Shown here in pieces: positions 9,490-20,846 of a stretch of 24,907 nt of DNA. The stretch lies in the NCBI GenBank assembly GCA_019648995.1, contig BLXT01007857.1, positions 30,303 through 55,209 of the forward strand. The letters are read 5' to 3'. The position numbers and the translations under genes are program-made. The notes under the pieces were generated by a model. That model saw only the letters and a list, made by a program, of their open reading frames with translations, was not told the DNA's origin and searched no databases. The stretch comes from Plakobranchus ocellatus (lineage: Eukaryota; Mollusca; Gastropoda; Plakobranchidae). The first letter of the stretch is position 1; every line of letters begins with the position of its first letter.

Positions 9490-11728
9490 AAACAGACAAC
9501 CCAGCCGACTTTTAAATTTGTAACACAGATATGAGATAAGCACGTCTTACATACTAGAATGTTTCGTGAACCATTTGTTGGGCATATATGAAGATTATCT
9601 CCACTGTATGAATCAAACTCATGTACAACTGACTTTGATTCAATGATTCAATTACATATGAAAGCAAATGGCTAACCTCGCAAGACAAACATGACTGATA
9701 TTATTCAGAGCTTATGACAGTTTCTCATTTAGACTCGATAAACCACTGAGTGTCTGTTGAGCGTCCACATCCACTTTGTAACTAACAATAACTTAATTGC
9801 ATCCAGATGTGAATTCCAGTAGTGACGTCTTTTTTCAGTGACCTTTGACATGGCCTGCCATGTGGTTTCTTCACGATGGGACACATGTAAACAAAGCCGA
9901 ATTTCCGTTAAATCTAGACCTATAATCTGTACATTTTCGGAGTCTTAGAGGTTCATTACAGACTCATACTAATCATTTTAAGACTCCACCATGAAAAAAA
10001 TCAATGAACCAATTAGTTTTAACATTGAGGGGAAAAAAAGTCATTCTTCCTAACTTTATTGAAAGATTAAAAAATCACAACGGAAAATTAAAGATTGGCC
10101 ACAACACGTGTTATTGATTTGAAAATTTAGAAAAGTAGGAGTATTTAGTAGGTATAAGAGAATTTTCTTTAGTCTAGAGTCGTATGCAGTTTTATAACTG
10201 TATTCCTTCCAACACAGCTCAGCTGAAATTGTAAAGTTTGGCGTATGTTGAGTTTCAACTTTTTTTTTTTTTCCTGGATTTCATGAATAATTGAAACTTG
10301 CGACGAAAAATTTATATTTATAATATTTTATTAGTGTAGTGAGTGACGTAAGATATGCGCTACGTGGTGCCTCTTTCTCTGCCTATCACAGAGATAAAAA
10401 TTTCTCAAAATCGAAAATTTCGAACTTACGATTGTGTTTCTCCCGTGTGGTGATATGGAGTTTGAAGACTTAATTTAAATCACCTTTTTGTAGATCAACA
10501 AAAACTTCTAAAAGGCTCTGGTACTAAAGCGTAGACCTGCACAGCGACGTCTGAGTGATTTACCTTGGTTGTCTCACAAATAGGCCCTCTCAAAAGATGA
10601 TGATTGTACTAGGTATAGGCATTTTTCGTATGTTTATGTTTAAATATCAGCAAGGAATTATTTAATAGTTTTTTAAACGAACTATCAAGAAAAAAGTTTA
10701 GTTTAGAGCCAAGTTTTTCGAGGCATCATTGCAGTGGTAATCAAAGAGCCCTCATGTTTTTAATCTATAAAGAATAAGCATTTTTATGGATTACACATTT
10801 ATATGCCAAATACCTCCTGCCTAATTATTAAATAAAGCTTTTTACATATATTTATTTATTCTTCTTCGCAGATTTTGCAAGCGTTATCATTGCATTCATG
10901 AGATACATCATCCTTTGAAGGAACATTCAAGAGAACATGTTTTTAGCTTCAAAAAGTAAGAGACATTGGCGTGGACTCACGTAGCGAGCCACATGGAAAA
11001 GCAAATGTCGAGGATATTTGTTATGTACGAGTGGATTTTACTCTTGTATTATAGTATGTGATTATATTTACATTAAAGGTGCGTTAGACATCCACCCTGT
11101 GTCAAAGAATCGCCGTTAGTGAGACGCTTCGCTTGGGACACTTTGATCTATAGTTTTAGAAAAAAATGGCGTCACTTGATCGTCGTCATGAAGAGGTAGA
11201 TTATTTTTTTATCAATTTACAAGGCCCTCGCTACCTAAGAGTAACTTTCATATCAAACGATTTTATTTTATTTGTTCGTATTAATCTGCCACCAGCCTTT
11301 TTATGTCAAGCTAATAACAGACAAATTTCTAACACATCATTATTTTTGTAACGAAAACAACACTCAACCAAAATAACAGTGGCACCTACGCAAATGGCCT
11401 TAAGAATTTTAGCCATCATTAACTTTGATGTGGCTTTTTTTTTTTCTAAATACGTGACTTCAAGATTGGCCCCCTTCATTTCGTTTTAATTAGGAATTTG
11501 TAGTGAAAATATTAAAGTGCCCAGAACCTTCCTCATACATTACGTACTCCTTAAAGTAGGCCTGCTACATCCTTGTTGTCCAAAAAGTGTCCAATATTGA
11601 AACTCATGTGTTAGAATAAATACGCATCTCCTGTGAAAAGGGCAACACAAGCCCGATAAGCTCACTGGCTTTTGTTTCTGTTGACAAATTAAAAATCATA
11701 TAGCATTACCGAAGAAAATATCTTAGAG
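9490..11728 (+). repeat. Duplicated 5' flank of fucosyltransferase copy A
   Basis: This noncoding block is homologous to the block upstream of copy B (about 22180-23946). The match starts near AAATTTGTAACACA (9513 and 22198), continues through CTTACATACTAGAATGTTT, ATTATCTCCACTGTAT and GAGTCGTATGCAG, and runs into the coding exon. Similarity is interrupted. Copy A has about 490 extra bp (roughly 10378-10866), copy B has about 95 extra bp near 22712-22810, and the stretch near 9790-9930 is unalike. The block probably contains the promoter and 5' UTR, but I cannot name a transcription start site. An open frame at 11166-11351 is broken in copy B and is not a gene. Confidence 0.85.
11118..11190 (+). 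promoter_or_regulatory. Candidate promoter or 5' UTR element conserved in both copies
   Basis: The block GAGACGCTTCGCTTGGGACA ... ATGGCGTCACTTG ... CGTCGTCAT is one of the best-conserved noncoding pieces shared with copy B (23266-23337). It contains an A-rich run then ATGGCG; in copy B the same place reads AAGATGGCG, a form seen in YY1-type core promoter elements. It lies 563 bp (A) or 634 bp (B) before the start codon. The regulatory role is inferred from conservation only. An alternative is a leftover of an upstream exon. Confidence 0.3.
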
Positions 11729-12861
11729 ATGAAGATGTCCTGGCGTGTACGATCCATGCTCCTGATTGTTCTGGCTGTGTCGACCTTGATGTCGAATTGG
11801 TGGCTCCAGGACTACAAGCAGGCTGTGGCTTGCCATAAAAAATCTGATGGAGGGTCGAGGTGTGAGAGTGCTTCTGTGTTAGGGAGAAGAGGGGATGAAC
11901 AGGACGCTCAGCGAAGCAACGATTTGATATTCAGCATTTTCAACTACAATAGAAAAGTTGATCAAAATGTTAAGGACAACAACTTCAATAGTTCAAACAA
12001 TCCCAATACCGGCCGGGACGCTAGCAGTAACTGGGCAAGAGAAATATTGTTTTCAAACAATGAAAACAACAACGGTATCTTCGAAAGTGATGGGCAAGAA
12101 ACAAGCGAATTTAAAATCATCGGGAATGTTGAAAATAGAGAAAGCATTAAAGCTCTTGACAAAATCAATGAAAATATTGTTAATGAGAGGATGCTGAACA
12201 TGGAGCACCTTTCCGATAAAAACCAGAGAAACGACATTGGGGCAGAAAGTGGTGGCAAAACAAACAAAATGAGTGACGTTAATGTTGCCGCTGTAGATGT
12301 ACGTGCCCCTGTCGCAAGTAAGGTGGCAACTGCCAAACATTTTCCTGCTAGAAATTCCATGGCTGAAACGTCAGAAGAGGATGTATGCCAGCTTCTAGAA
12401 AAGCGAACAGAGCACTTATCTCCCCTCACCACTATCAACCGACGTATCATGGTCGCAGACCCACCTCTCACACGTGAGCAGATATCCGAAGTTTACAACA
12501 AGGCGTGCGGCTTGACTCCTGCCCGCGCCCCCGATGGGCAGGCCACCTGGAAAGAAGGGGGTATCCTGTACATCCCAAAGAACGTCACAGGGGAGAAGAG
12601 GTTTGATAACGTGACAGTATACAACGCAGATTTTGAGCCGTATGTACCCTACAACCACACGCTCTTCTTTGAGGGACGTCAGCATCCCCCAGTGGCTGAT
12701 CGCGACCGGAAGATCATACTGGCCAGGATGGCAGGTTGGGATGACGTCACAACACCCAGCCCCCTCAGAGCATGCCCAGATCTACCTTGTCTTATAACGA
12801 CAGATTCGCAAAAGTATGCTCGAACTGCCGCGGCTATCAGCTTTAATGGTGAGTCCCTCGG

Positions 12862-12932
<71 letters not shown>

Positions 12933-13035
12933 NNNTTATTATTATTGATGGGTGTGCTGCTTGTGGCGGTAAGGGTGGTTGTGATGATTCTGGGGGTAAT
13001 ATTGGAGATAAAATCACAGTGACAGTGGCAGTAGC

Positions 13036-13106
<71 letters not shown>

Positions 13107-13141
13107 NNNNNNNNNNNNNNNNNNNNNNNNNNNNNNNNNNN

Positions 13142-13211
<70 letters not shown>

Positions 13212-15406
13212 TAGTAGTAGTATCTCTTGTAATGGTGGCAGAAGTGGGGTAGTTTTAGTGGGGTTATCATTTTCATTAAATATTTTCATCTACTACGGAG
13301 CATTTGCTTTTTCCTCATTAAGTTACTTATTCTCATACGATATTGATGAGATTGTTTAAAACGCTGCTGGGAAAGTAATTTAGGTTGTAGATTTTTGTAA
13401 TGACTTTCTATTTTCTCTTTCAAAATTTACGTTGGGCACGATGAAATAGACGATTTATGAGAGTTTCGGCTAAGTGTTCTTTAAACAGAGTTATCAGTAA
13501 GTGACTTTGTTAAACTTCATTCTTTAGCAGAAAAAAACAAAAAAACTATATTCACAGATAATAAAAACAGATAGTTTACATTTGTAATAATTTGAATCCT
13601 TATAGAGAGTATTTGATGCGTCGTGTCATTAAAAGAAATATCGAAATTTTTATAGTATTTGGATTTCAGTTCCGAGGGAAAAGTTTATAGGCAGATAGTG
13701 GGTAGGTTCTTGCAAATTATCCTTGTCATTGGTTTTGTGTACTCCTCTTGTGGAGTTTGTGTGTTCTACATCAAAGCGAACATAGTTTCCTTTAATAGCA
13801 AAAAGACTCCTTTGTGTGCAGACTTCTTTGTTTGCACTACTGAATTAAAGCGATTTTTTCCATTGGCCGTAAAAATAGATAAAACAATGGCACGATGAAT
13901 TACCTTGTCTGAATCTCTATAGGTATTGAGTGTTAAATTTTGCCGTTATTGACGTTGCATTTCATTCATATAGTAGGATTAGTATATTTTGGTAGCATCA
14001 AAATGAACGTTGTTTGGTTGTTGAAGTTAAATATTCTCGTGGTGGTTTTCAAATCTAAGATATAGAATCATAATGTTTCTGAAGGAGTAGGGTAGGGCTG
14101 CCAAATGGTGGAAAGAGCAGGGGAGGGGTGCCTGGTTATTTAACCCATACAGAGTGAAAGCAACACGCACAGTAGCTAGTGTTTGAATCGAGACAGCTGT
14201 TGTTGAAAAGGACATTTGCTTTATTGGATGAAATCAAGTTCAATCCCTTCTGTGAATTGACTGCATTTGATCATATATTACAATTTTTTTTTTTCACCAT
14301 TTAAAACAGAAAGTCGGTGAAGTTTTCTTTACAATTTGAGTGCAAAACTTAGAAGAATAAAGAAAGATTAGAATTATTTGCCGAACAAAATATAAGATTT
14401 AATTGATCTGTATTTATAAACAGATTTCGAGATTCAATTCTATGTATTTTCATTCCCCAGCCCTTTTTCCACCCCTTACCCATTTATCCTGCCTCTTGTA
14501 TTTCTCTCCACTCCCTCCGTTCATCCCCCATCATCTTGACCAGGTCAATCTCTGGAAGGCAGAGCTCCGCAGCGATACAGACCAGACCAAGTCTTCATTA
14601 TGTATTTCTATGAACCCCTGACCAATCCCTGGCCTGCTTACCATCACCTCAAGAACCCCAGGAACGACTGGGCGTCTATTTTTAACTGGACCATGACCTA
14701 CCACATAACCTCTGACATCCTGGCCACCTATGGTATGGTGCGTCGGAGACCCGTTGCTCTTGCAGCCAAAAACTATACAGAGATTGTCGCTCGCAAGACA
14801 AAGAAAGTGGCTTGGTTTGTCAGTCACTGTCGGACTGAGAGCGAGAGAGAAAAGTACGTGGCTGAGTTGCAGAAATACATCTCAGTTGACATTTACGGCG
14901 CATGCGGGCCTTTGAAGTGCAAGAAGGAAGTGGATACGACCTGCTTCTCACAAGTTGGTCGAGACTATAAATTCTACCTCGCTTTCGAGAACGCCATGTG
15001 CGAGGATTACACTACAGAAAAACTGTACAGGATCTTTAAGTCCGACGCCGTCGTGGTTTCCCGTGGCAACAGCTTCAGCTTCCGGTCTCTCCCAAGCGGT
15101 ACGTTCATTGATGCATCTGAGTTCCCGTCGCCGCACGCTTTAGCAAAGCGTCTGCGCTACCTCGACTCGCATGACGAAGAGTACACAGCGCTCTTACGAC
15201 GTAAAGATGACTTTTTTGCGTCGTATCAAGACTATCCCCATTATATAGGAAAAAAGAAGGAACTTTGGGTGAAATACACCTGGGAGAATATCCCACTGTG
15301 TGAGGTGTGCCAAAGGATCTGGAATCTGGACAAGTATCACAAGAATTACCCCGATATTCTAGCTTGGCTCAACGCACGTAAATGTAGAGCTCCAACAGAT
15401 CTTTGA
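11729..15406 (+). CDS. Alpha-1,3-fucosyltransferase-like protein (GT10), copy A, two exons
   Basis: CDS is join(11729..12848, 14544..15406), 660 residues. GT10 enzymes move fucose from GDP-fucose to GlcNAc in glycans, normally in the Golgi lumen. The protein has a type II layout: short N-tail, membrane anchor at about residues 9-26 (MLLIVLAVSTLM), a long polar Asn-rich stem to about 215, then the catalytic region. GT10 marks are CPDLPCLITTD (349-359), FNWTM (420-424), VAWFVSHC (462-469), VDIYGACG (488-495), YKFYLAFEN (515-523) with C526 and EDYTTEKL (527-534), and LCEVC (625-629). Sequons include NVT285 and NWT421. Donor AATG|GTGAGT and acceptor CTTGACCAG|GTC, after a strong pyrimidine tract, join in phase 1 as a Gly codon (residue 374). 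The start is supported by copy B and a G at -3. The acceptor glycan and exact linkage cannot be read from sequence. The stem is long for the family. Confidence 0.93.
12864..12948. repeat. (ATT)n microsatellite with assembly gap
   Basis: Uninterrupted ATT trinucleotides just inside the intron, with a 3-base N run at 12933-12935. Copy B has the same repeat in the same place, so it predates the duplication. The true length is uncertain because of the gap. Confidence 0.95.
13031..13221. repeat. (AGT)n microsatellite with assembly gap
   Basis: A long AGT/GTA trinucleotide tract with a 35-base N run at 13107-13141 and one GGT interruption near 13206. In other frames it reads as poly-Val, poly-Tyr or poly-Leu, none of which is real protein. 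Confidence 0.95.
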
Positions 15407-15471
15407 TGTTAAACTGGCCATGCTTAGGAGTTATCTTACGTGGAGTAAAAATGTTAGGCAAAAATGATGTA

Positions 15472-15477
15472 AATAAA
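15472..15477 (+). terminator. Candidate polyadenylation signal of copy A
   Basis: AATAAA lies 65 bp after the stop codon of the fucosyltransferase gene, the first such hexamer downstream. AATAAA is common in AT-rich DNA, and further copies occur near 15720 and 15931, so the site used is unproven. Confidence 0.35.
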
Positions 15478-15587
15478 ATATACCCGCTGAGACGGACACA
15501 CAATGTGACAAAAATAAGCATTTACAATTTTAGGAAAAAGTTTTCCAGAAATGGTTATCAGGGTAGATGGAAAATCGCAGATCAAGA

Positions 15588-15633
15588 GAGAGAGAGAGAG
15601 AATGTAAGTGATAAAAGAGATCAAGACAGATAC

Positions 15634-15694
<61 letters not shown>
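15588..15694. repeat. (GA)n microsatellite
   Basis: A short GA run (15593-15600) and a long one (about 15634-15694) separated by partly purine-rich sequence. The Arg/Glu-repeat open frame across it is an artefact. Confidence 0.93.
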
Positions 15695-15697
<3 letters not shown>

Positions 15698-18299
15698 TCA
15701 TAGCTGGTAGGATTTGAAGGAATAAATATAAACAGAGCAAGAACGAATCAATTGAGCTACCCAAGATAAATGGGAGAGGAAAAATGAAAATGAGAAAAAG
15801 CAGTGGAAATTAATTAGTAACGAAAAGAGAATGTAACATAAGCTCATTAAAGAAAAAGTATTAAGAATAGTTTTTTTTTCCATCCTACAGCAAAGTAGAA
15901 GTACTGCGATTAGTATCATTTTTTTTTATTTAATAAATTTCTGAACCAGATGTTTTCGTTTATATTAGTCACGACGTATGTTTTATAATGCTCTCAGGCT
16001 ATGATTATTATGATGAGTTACACTAATGCTACGATTATTTTCATTATCTATTTTGAGACTGGGTATTTTTTTTTTATTCTATATTTAAAACTGCATGAGT
16101 AATGTTTTCAATGATGCTACATGTCCATTAATATGTTACTAATTCCATTGGCTTTAGCTTACTGTAATACAAAATATTTTTAGGTGAAGAACCTTTGTTG
16201 TACATTTTCTGGTTGATACATTGTAGGTAAAGTCACTACTGCGCTAACTACTGTATAGCCCTAGGCTATTAAGGATTCAAGTGAAAAAAAAAAAAAAAAA
16301 ACGTTTTTCCGTCACACATGTTTTTACTTTTTTTTACTTTATCGTCAGATTGTCAATTAATGCTAATTCATATTCGTGGAGGGTTTACTGTCATGCATTG
16401 TGTTCCGTAATATTCCCTTTGTTTTTAATTATTTACCGCAAAAAAAAATTATGATTAATGTTAGGCTTTTCTCCTGTAAACCACAATCAACATGGCAATT
16501 TCACTTGATCGCAGTTACTTTCTCTCTTTGAATGTGTCTCATTTAATGTGAAAAGCGAAATGCTTCCACTATGTGTTGCTATATTCATGTTTCGAATGAA
16601 TTCTGGCGCTCAAATAAATGTCGTTACAATGATGGTGTTAATACTTTCCAGTAAATATTGTCATCTTCTCAGCATCTTGCTGTATGTGAAAAATTATAAA
16701 CAATATTATTTTTATACATAGACCATTTCGGTGTTTTATGTTGACCAGTAGTCAAGCTGTCTGCATGAAAATCTTAAGACAAATATGGTTTCGACCCCAG
16801 AGCGGCTTTTTATAGAAACACGCGTAATTAACCCGGTAGGAAGCAATACTAACAATAATGTTATTTTGTTACTTATAGTTTCTATAAGACGCTCATAATT
16901 GTAAGTATCACTTTATAATGCTGGGAACGGAGGAAAGAGAATAATTGGGTGAGGAGTAGGAGGAAAAGGAAGGGAGGGAGTTTATGGGCGTGAGAGAACT
17001 GAATTTGTGTTGGCCTATAGGGTTGAAAAAGGGATACTGGATCCCAGGTTCTAATTATAATAATCTTGGTTTAAGGTCTGGGTTAAGTTAAGGATTATGA
17101 CTGATGAGGAAGGCGTGGAGGCTGATGTAAGGATAATAATTATCATATGTTAATTTCGCATCTCATATGAGGGTCTTAGCTTATGATTGGGGTTAGGTTT
17201 TTAAAAGTAAGTACCAGAAAAAGCATTTGTGTAGTATAAGTGTGTGTGCGAGGAGGGGGTTAGGAGGTAGGGAAAGTGGCTAAAACGGAGGGTTGGGGTG
17301 GATAGGAGAGGAGTCAGTCATAACTTTTAGCCTGCGGATATGATGTTCCTTGCCTGCTTTTCCAGTTCTGAAGGCCTATAGTCTCTACTAGCGCCAAAGT
17401 ATAATCAAGCCATTCGCCAGTTCTGCCTCTTGGGTTGTTTTTATCCAAAATTGTAATGTCTTCATGTGTTTTGAGAGAGAAGTCAATACACAATAATTGC
17501 ATTCATGAAAAAAAATTTCGAACTTGCTTATATTAGGTAGCTTTCATAAATTTTGTTTGATCGCCTGAAGAACGGTGACATAACTCTTGTATTTCTTTTT
17601 GATATTATTCTAAATCATTTTTCTCTCCCTTGATATACCTATTGACGCATCAGTAATAGCTTTAGATCTGTGGTAGCTACAGCGCCCATATTTAATGAAC
17701 GAATGCCATTCAGATCTTAAGAGACTCGACGATTTTAATACTTGAAGAGTACAGAGGAAAAAACGGCAGAGTCACATTTCAGGCATTTTGAGAAAAGCTG
17801 AAATTAATCTTTGAAATCAAATGCATGATGCACAATTGAAAATCTTTTGACAATAACACGACAGCTTTCATTTGTGGAAAGATTCTGACATTTGATAACC
17901 CGAGAAATTTCTGTACTAGGAAAATTCAGTTTATTTGGAAGTTAGATGTGAATGGACTCTGCCCTTTTAGTATCACTGAACAAAACATTATTATTAAGTA
18001 GCCAAAAAAGCTTCATGTGAGACAACACATCTTACGGGAGTTTTGTGCTTTTGCAGAGTGGCTTGTTATGTTACCATTGTGTTGAATAGAAGGACAAAGA
18101 CACACACATGTGTAGTCCTTGGTTTTGATCCCGGACAGCTCACCTATGTAAAATTGGTATACGGTTATATGTCCTCTTATTCTTAAACGAGCCATTTTCC
18201 TCTTTACTCGATATTTGCAAGGCATTTGAAAGAATCACAAACCAAACATCGTATTTGAATAAAAGACTGAACACTCAACAATTAGGATTTACTTCAGTT
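15695..18299. other. Intergenic, no gene recognised
   Basis: AT-rich spacer after copy A. It holds homopolymers (A run near 16285-16301) and a G-rich stretch (16920-17310, many GGAGG and GGGTT words). A minus-strand frame at 17314-17502 and another at 18013-18225 are about 60-70 residues each with nothing recognisable. The spacer shows no clear similarity to the region before copy A beyond general composition. Confidence 0.55.
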
Positions 18300-19638
18300 T
18301 TCAACAACATCGTGCAAGAGGTCGTTGTTTTTGTCTTCATGAGACAGAGCTTCATAAAAAAGCCTCGTTGGATGAGAACTTCTTCAGCAGCTGAGGGTCT
18401 TTGTATTTTGCGATCGGGATGGGTGTACGAACTCTGTATATCCTTTCTGAATCCCCTCCACATGCCCTAAAAACTTTTCTGCCGAGGGAAGGCAGGGGGG
18501 TGGGGGTAGATGCTTGTGTGGAGAAAGACACCATTCCATGTCTTCCTGTGGCTCAAAATACCTGGATCATTATCAGCTGAGAATACAGTTTCTCTTCGGG
18601 GGCGGGTAGGGATGGGGCAGCTTTTCTTGTAAAACGTTTTCAAAAACTCTGTGAAGTTCCTCACAATGTCTTGTTGCACCTGATTGACATTGTACGGTGC
18701 AGGCTGAGATCTTGCAGCTTCTGAATTTCTCGATCTAATCTAATTGAATGCGGATTCCTGCCTTTGTGTAAACCAGCCCCATATCCTTGATGCATTCCAT
18801 GTATGAATGGCCGCGTTAAGGGAAGGTCACTCTGATGGACTTGAACCGTTGCTTGTGGTGAACCAAGTAATCAAAGCACTTTAGCATTGTATAATTTTTA
18901 TTTTGACCCGCACATGAATCACAAAAAAACTCCAGTTGGGTCAACTCGTAGCTCACTTGGCTGACTATAAGAAATGATGTCACCTCATCTGATCCCTTTT
19001 TGGCCACAGTTTCGACGCAGCAATACAGATATACATCATCTGACAGTTGACAGTTGGTGTAAGAGATTGGAATGACAGCTTTCTGTTATAATAAAATACC
19101 TTGTTCGACTGATGTGGCAGATTGAGGTTTTTCTGAAAGTCAAAGGTGAAAGACTCTAAATGAGGAGTTGTCTTTTGTCCTTTCCTTGGCATCTTTCTTC
19201 TTTCGACGGTAAAAAGTTTCAACCTTGCTCTAGTGAAGTCTTGCTGGTTCGTCAGCTGCTCTAGCTCTCTTCTCACTGCCTCATTTGGTGTGTCAGTCAG
19301 GTAAGGATCTCGATCTTGGCTTTAAATCGATTACATGCAGAGCATGTGTCTGATTTGGGGTAACCAAATGAAAAGTTAAACTCGGTGTCAAAAATTGTTT
19401 TATTCGATTCTTAAGACAAGCTGTCATCACAGTGCTTTTCCTTGAACAATAAAAATATCTTATTGATATTCAAATCTCCAGGCCAATAAAGGCGGCGAGT
19501 TCTCTCGTGTGAGTAATGGGACTGTCTGCCACGGAACGAGGATATATGATCCCTTAGGCGTTGCTTAAGTTCATCTGACATTTTGGAGAGGCGACTTCTG
19601 TGCTTTCCACGACCGTCAACAGGCGGCTCTCCTGGTGA

Positions 19639-19680
<42 letters not shown>

Positions 19681-20665
19681 AGGAAAAACCAGTTAAAAGA
19701 TTGATTTATAAAGGTTATAATACTACCCATGCAGTAACTAGTTTACAGGCTTACCAAGTGGCATACCAAGTGGACGGTGCAGGTTCAAATTATATTTTAG
19801 TGAGGAGTTTTGTGGCACTGCTTCATCACACCCAGTATTTAAATGAGTAGCTGAGCCATTTTGAGCAAATTAAAACACAAAATCATGAAGGAACCCACTA
19901 TGAACCATACACACAATGTCAGTGGCTGAGGACACTGTCTAATTAGCAGGAAATAAAAATTTAACTAAGGCTCGGATACGAATATGGGGATAAAGTTTTA
20001 TGCTTCTGCTTATCAAAAACAGTGATATCAGCACAGCCATGTTGATTAAAGTTTAATTCATAAAAATCTATCAAGAAACCAAGCAAAAAAAAAAATTACA
20101 ATAAATACGATTAGTCTTTCAATTACTAACATTATATGGCACGGACAGACGTTAGTAAAAGATTTCGTAGTTAGGATGCAATAAGTATTAAAAAAGGTTT
20201 CTAATGACTGCCAAGCAAATTTATAAATGGAGTCAAGCAAAGAGGACCTGTGGTGGAAATTACCAAAGAAAAGACTTATGATGATTTGCATTGCGATTTT
20301 GTGATGTAGTATTCCTGTAATGTAAAGAAATCCTTGTTGTGGGTAAAAATCATTCAATTTGTCCTTTTTTTTTTTTTTGTAGAATAAGTACACCAAGAGT
20401 TACAAAAGATAATAATATCATTAAATGCTTACCTGTGGTGGCAAGGCTTTTCTTGGTTGTTTCAAGTCTTCCTTTCTTGATGCCAAATATGTAGAGAAAC
20501 GCTTGGAAACAGACAAAAGCAAAGCCATCTGGATCCTCTTTCACATCCGCTCTTGGTAAACACTTTGTAGTGATAGCTATTGCTGTTGCTCTTCTTCGGT
20601 TCATCTAGACAAGGTCTGTGCCGGCTGATCTTGGTGACCGTGATTGATGAAGTTAGGTAAGACAC
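18300..20665 (-). pseudogene. Broken multi-exon transposase-like gene (CDSCAGQNKN family, DUF7869-like)
   Basis: Read right to left, successive frames give the ordered blocks of a large family of uncharacterised, probably transposon-derived animal proteins: SNSNSYHYKV (about 20580); FVCFQAFLYIFGIKKGR (about 20515-20465); DGRGKHRSR and HISSFRGRQSHYS (about 19615-19520); FNFSFGYPKSDTC (about 19380-19340); PHLESFTFDFQKNL (about 19160-19120); AKKGSDEV (about 19005); FFCDSCAGQNKNYTML (about 18925-18880) with RVTFP; and a terminal RVRTPIPIAKYKD block (about 18440-18400). Several frameshifts and stops divide it, so no full protein is made. One intron is visible: donor ACAG|GTAAGC after 20433 and acceptor TTCACCAG before 19631, joining in phase 1 as a Gly codon. 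DUF7869 and a DDE-type transposase origin are recalled, not tested. I found no terminal inverted repeats. Confidence 0.7.
19641..19675. repeat. (CA)n microsatellite at a splice acceptor
   Basis: Seventeen AC dinucleotides. On the minus strand this is a TG run that ends about 8 bases before the inferred 3' splice site (TATTCACCAG) of the transposase-like pseudogene. It takes the place of a normal pyrimidine tract. An apparent Cys/Val-repeat N-terminus in this frame is intron sequence. Confidence 0.95.
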
Positions 20666-20846
20666 CTAAATACAAAGAAAAAACATAAAATACAAAGAAT
20701 ATATTTGGATTTCACTTCAACAGAATATTGCTAAGGTAATATATGTTATTTCAAATCTAAAAAGAAAAAAAAATACTAGCTAAATTTTAATGATGGACCA
20801 TATTCATAAAAGGATGCAACAGTACACTACTATAATAGGCCTTACT
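20666..20846. other. Short intergenic stretch
   Basis: AT-rich sequence upstream of the last visible block of the minus-strand pseudogene. Further 5' exons of that gene could lie here, but I recognise none. Confidence 0.4.

Larger units (their letters stand above)
12849..14543 (+). other. Intron of fucosyltransferase copy A
   Basis: A phase-1 intron of 1695 bp with GTGAGT at its start and CAG at its end. The ATT microsatellite starts within about 15 bp of the donor, then AGT repeats follow. The rest (13225-14450) is AT-rich without recognisable genes. The last 100 bp are rich in C and T. Exon 1 stays open into the intron by chance because TAT and GTA codons never stop. Confidence 0.9.

Noticed and set aside
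11166..11351. 61-residue open frame upstream of copy A starting at ATGGCGTCAC
   Set aside because: The equivalent frame in copy B hits a stop after a few codons (ATGGCGTGACTTG), and no domain is seen.
11962..12685. Antisense open frames over exon 1 (minus strand), also 24219-24639
   Set aside because: Shadows of the well-supported + strand exon; their apparent conservation follows from the duplication.
12849..13252. Poly-Tyr and poly-Val extension of the fucosyltransferase
   Set aside because: It is intron: a consensus donor sits at 12849, exon 2 joins in phase and completes the GT10 domain, and the extension is pure microsatellite with N gaps.
15403..15717. 104-residue frame ending in Arg/Glu repeats after copy A
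   Set aside because: Overlaps the 3' UTR and a GA microsatellite; no domain.
17314..17502. Minus-strand 62-residue frame with mixed composition
   Set aside because: Looks more protein-like than its neighbours but too short and without any motif to support a call.
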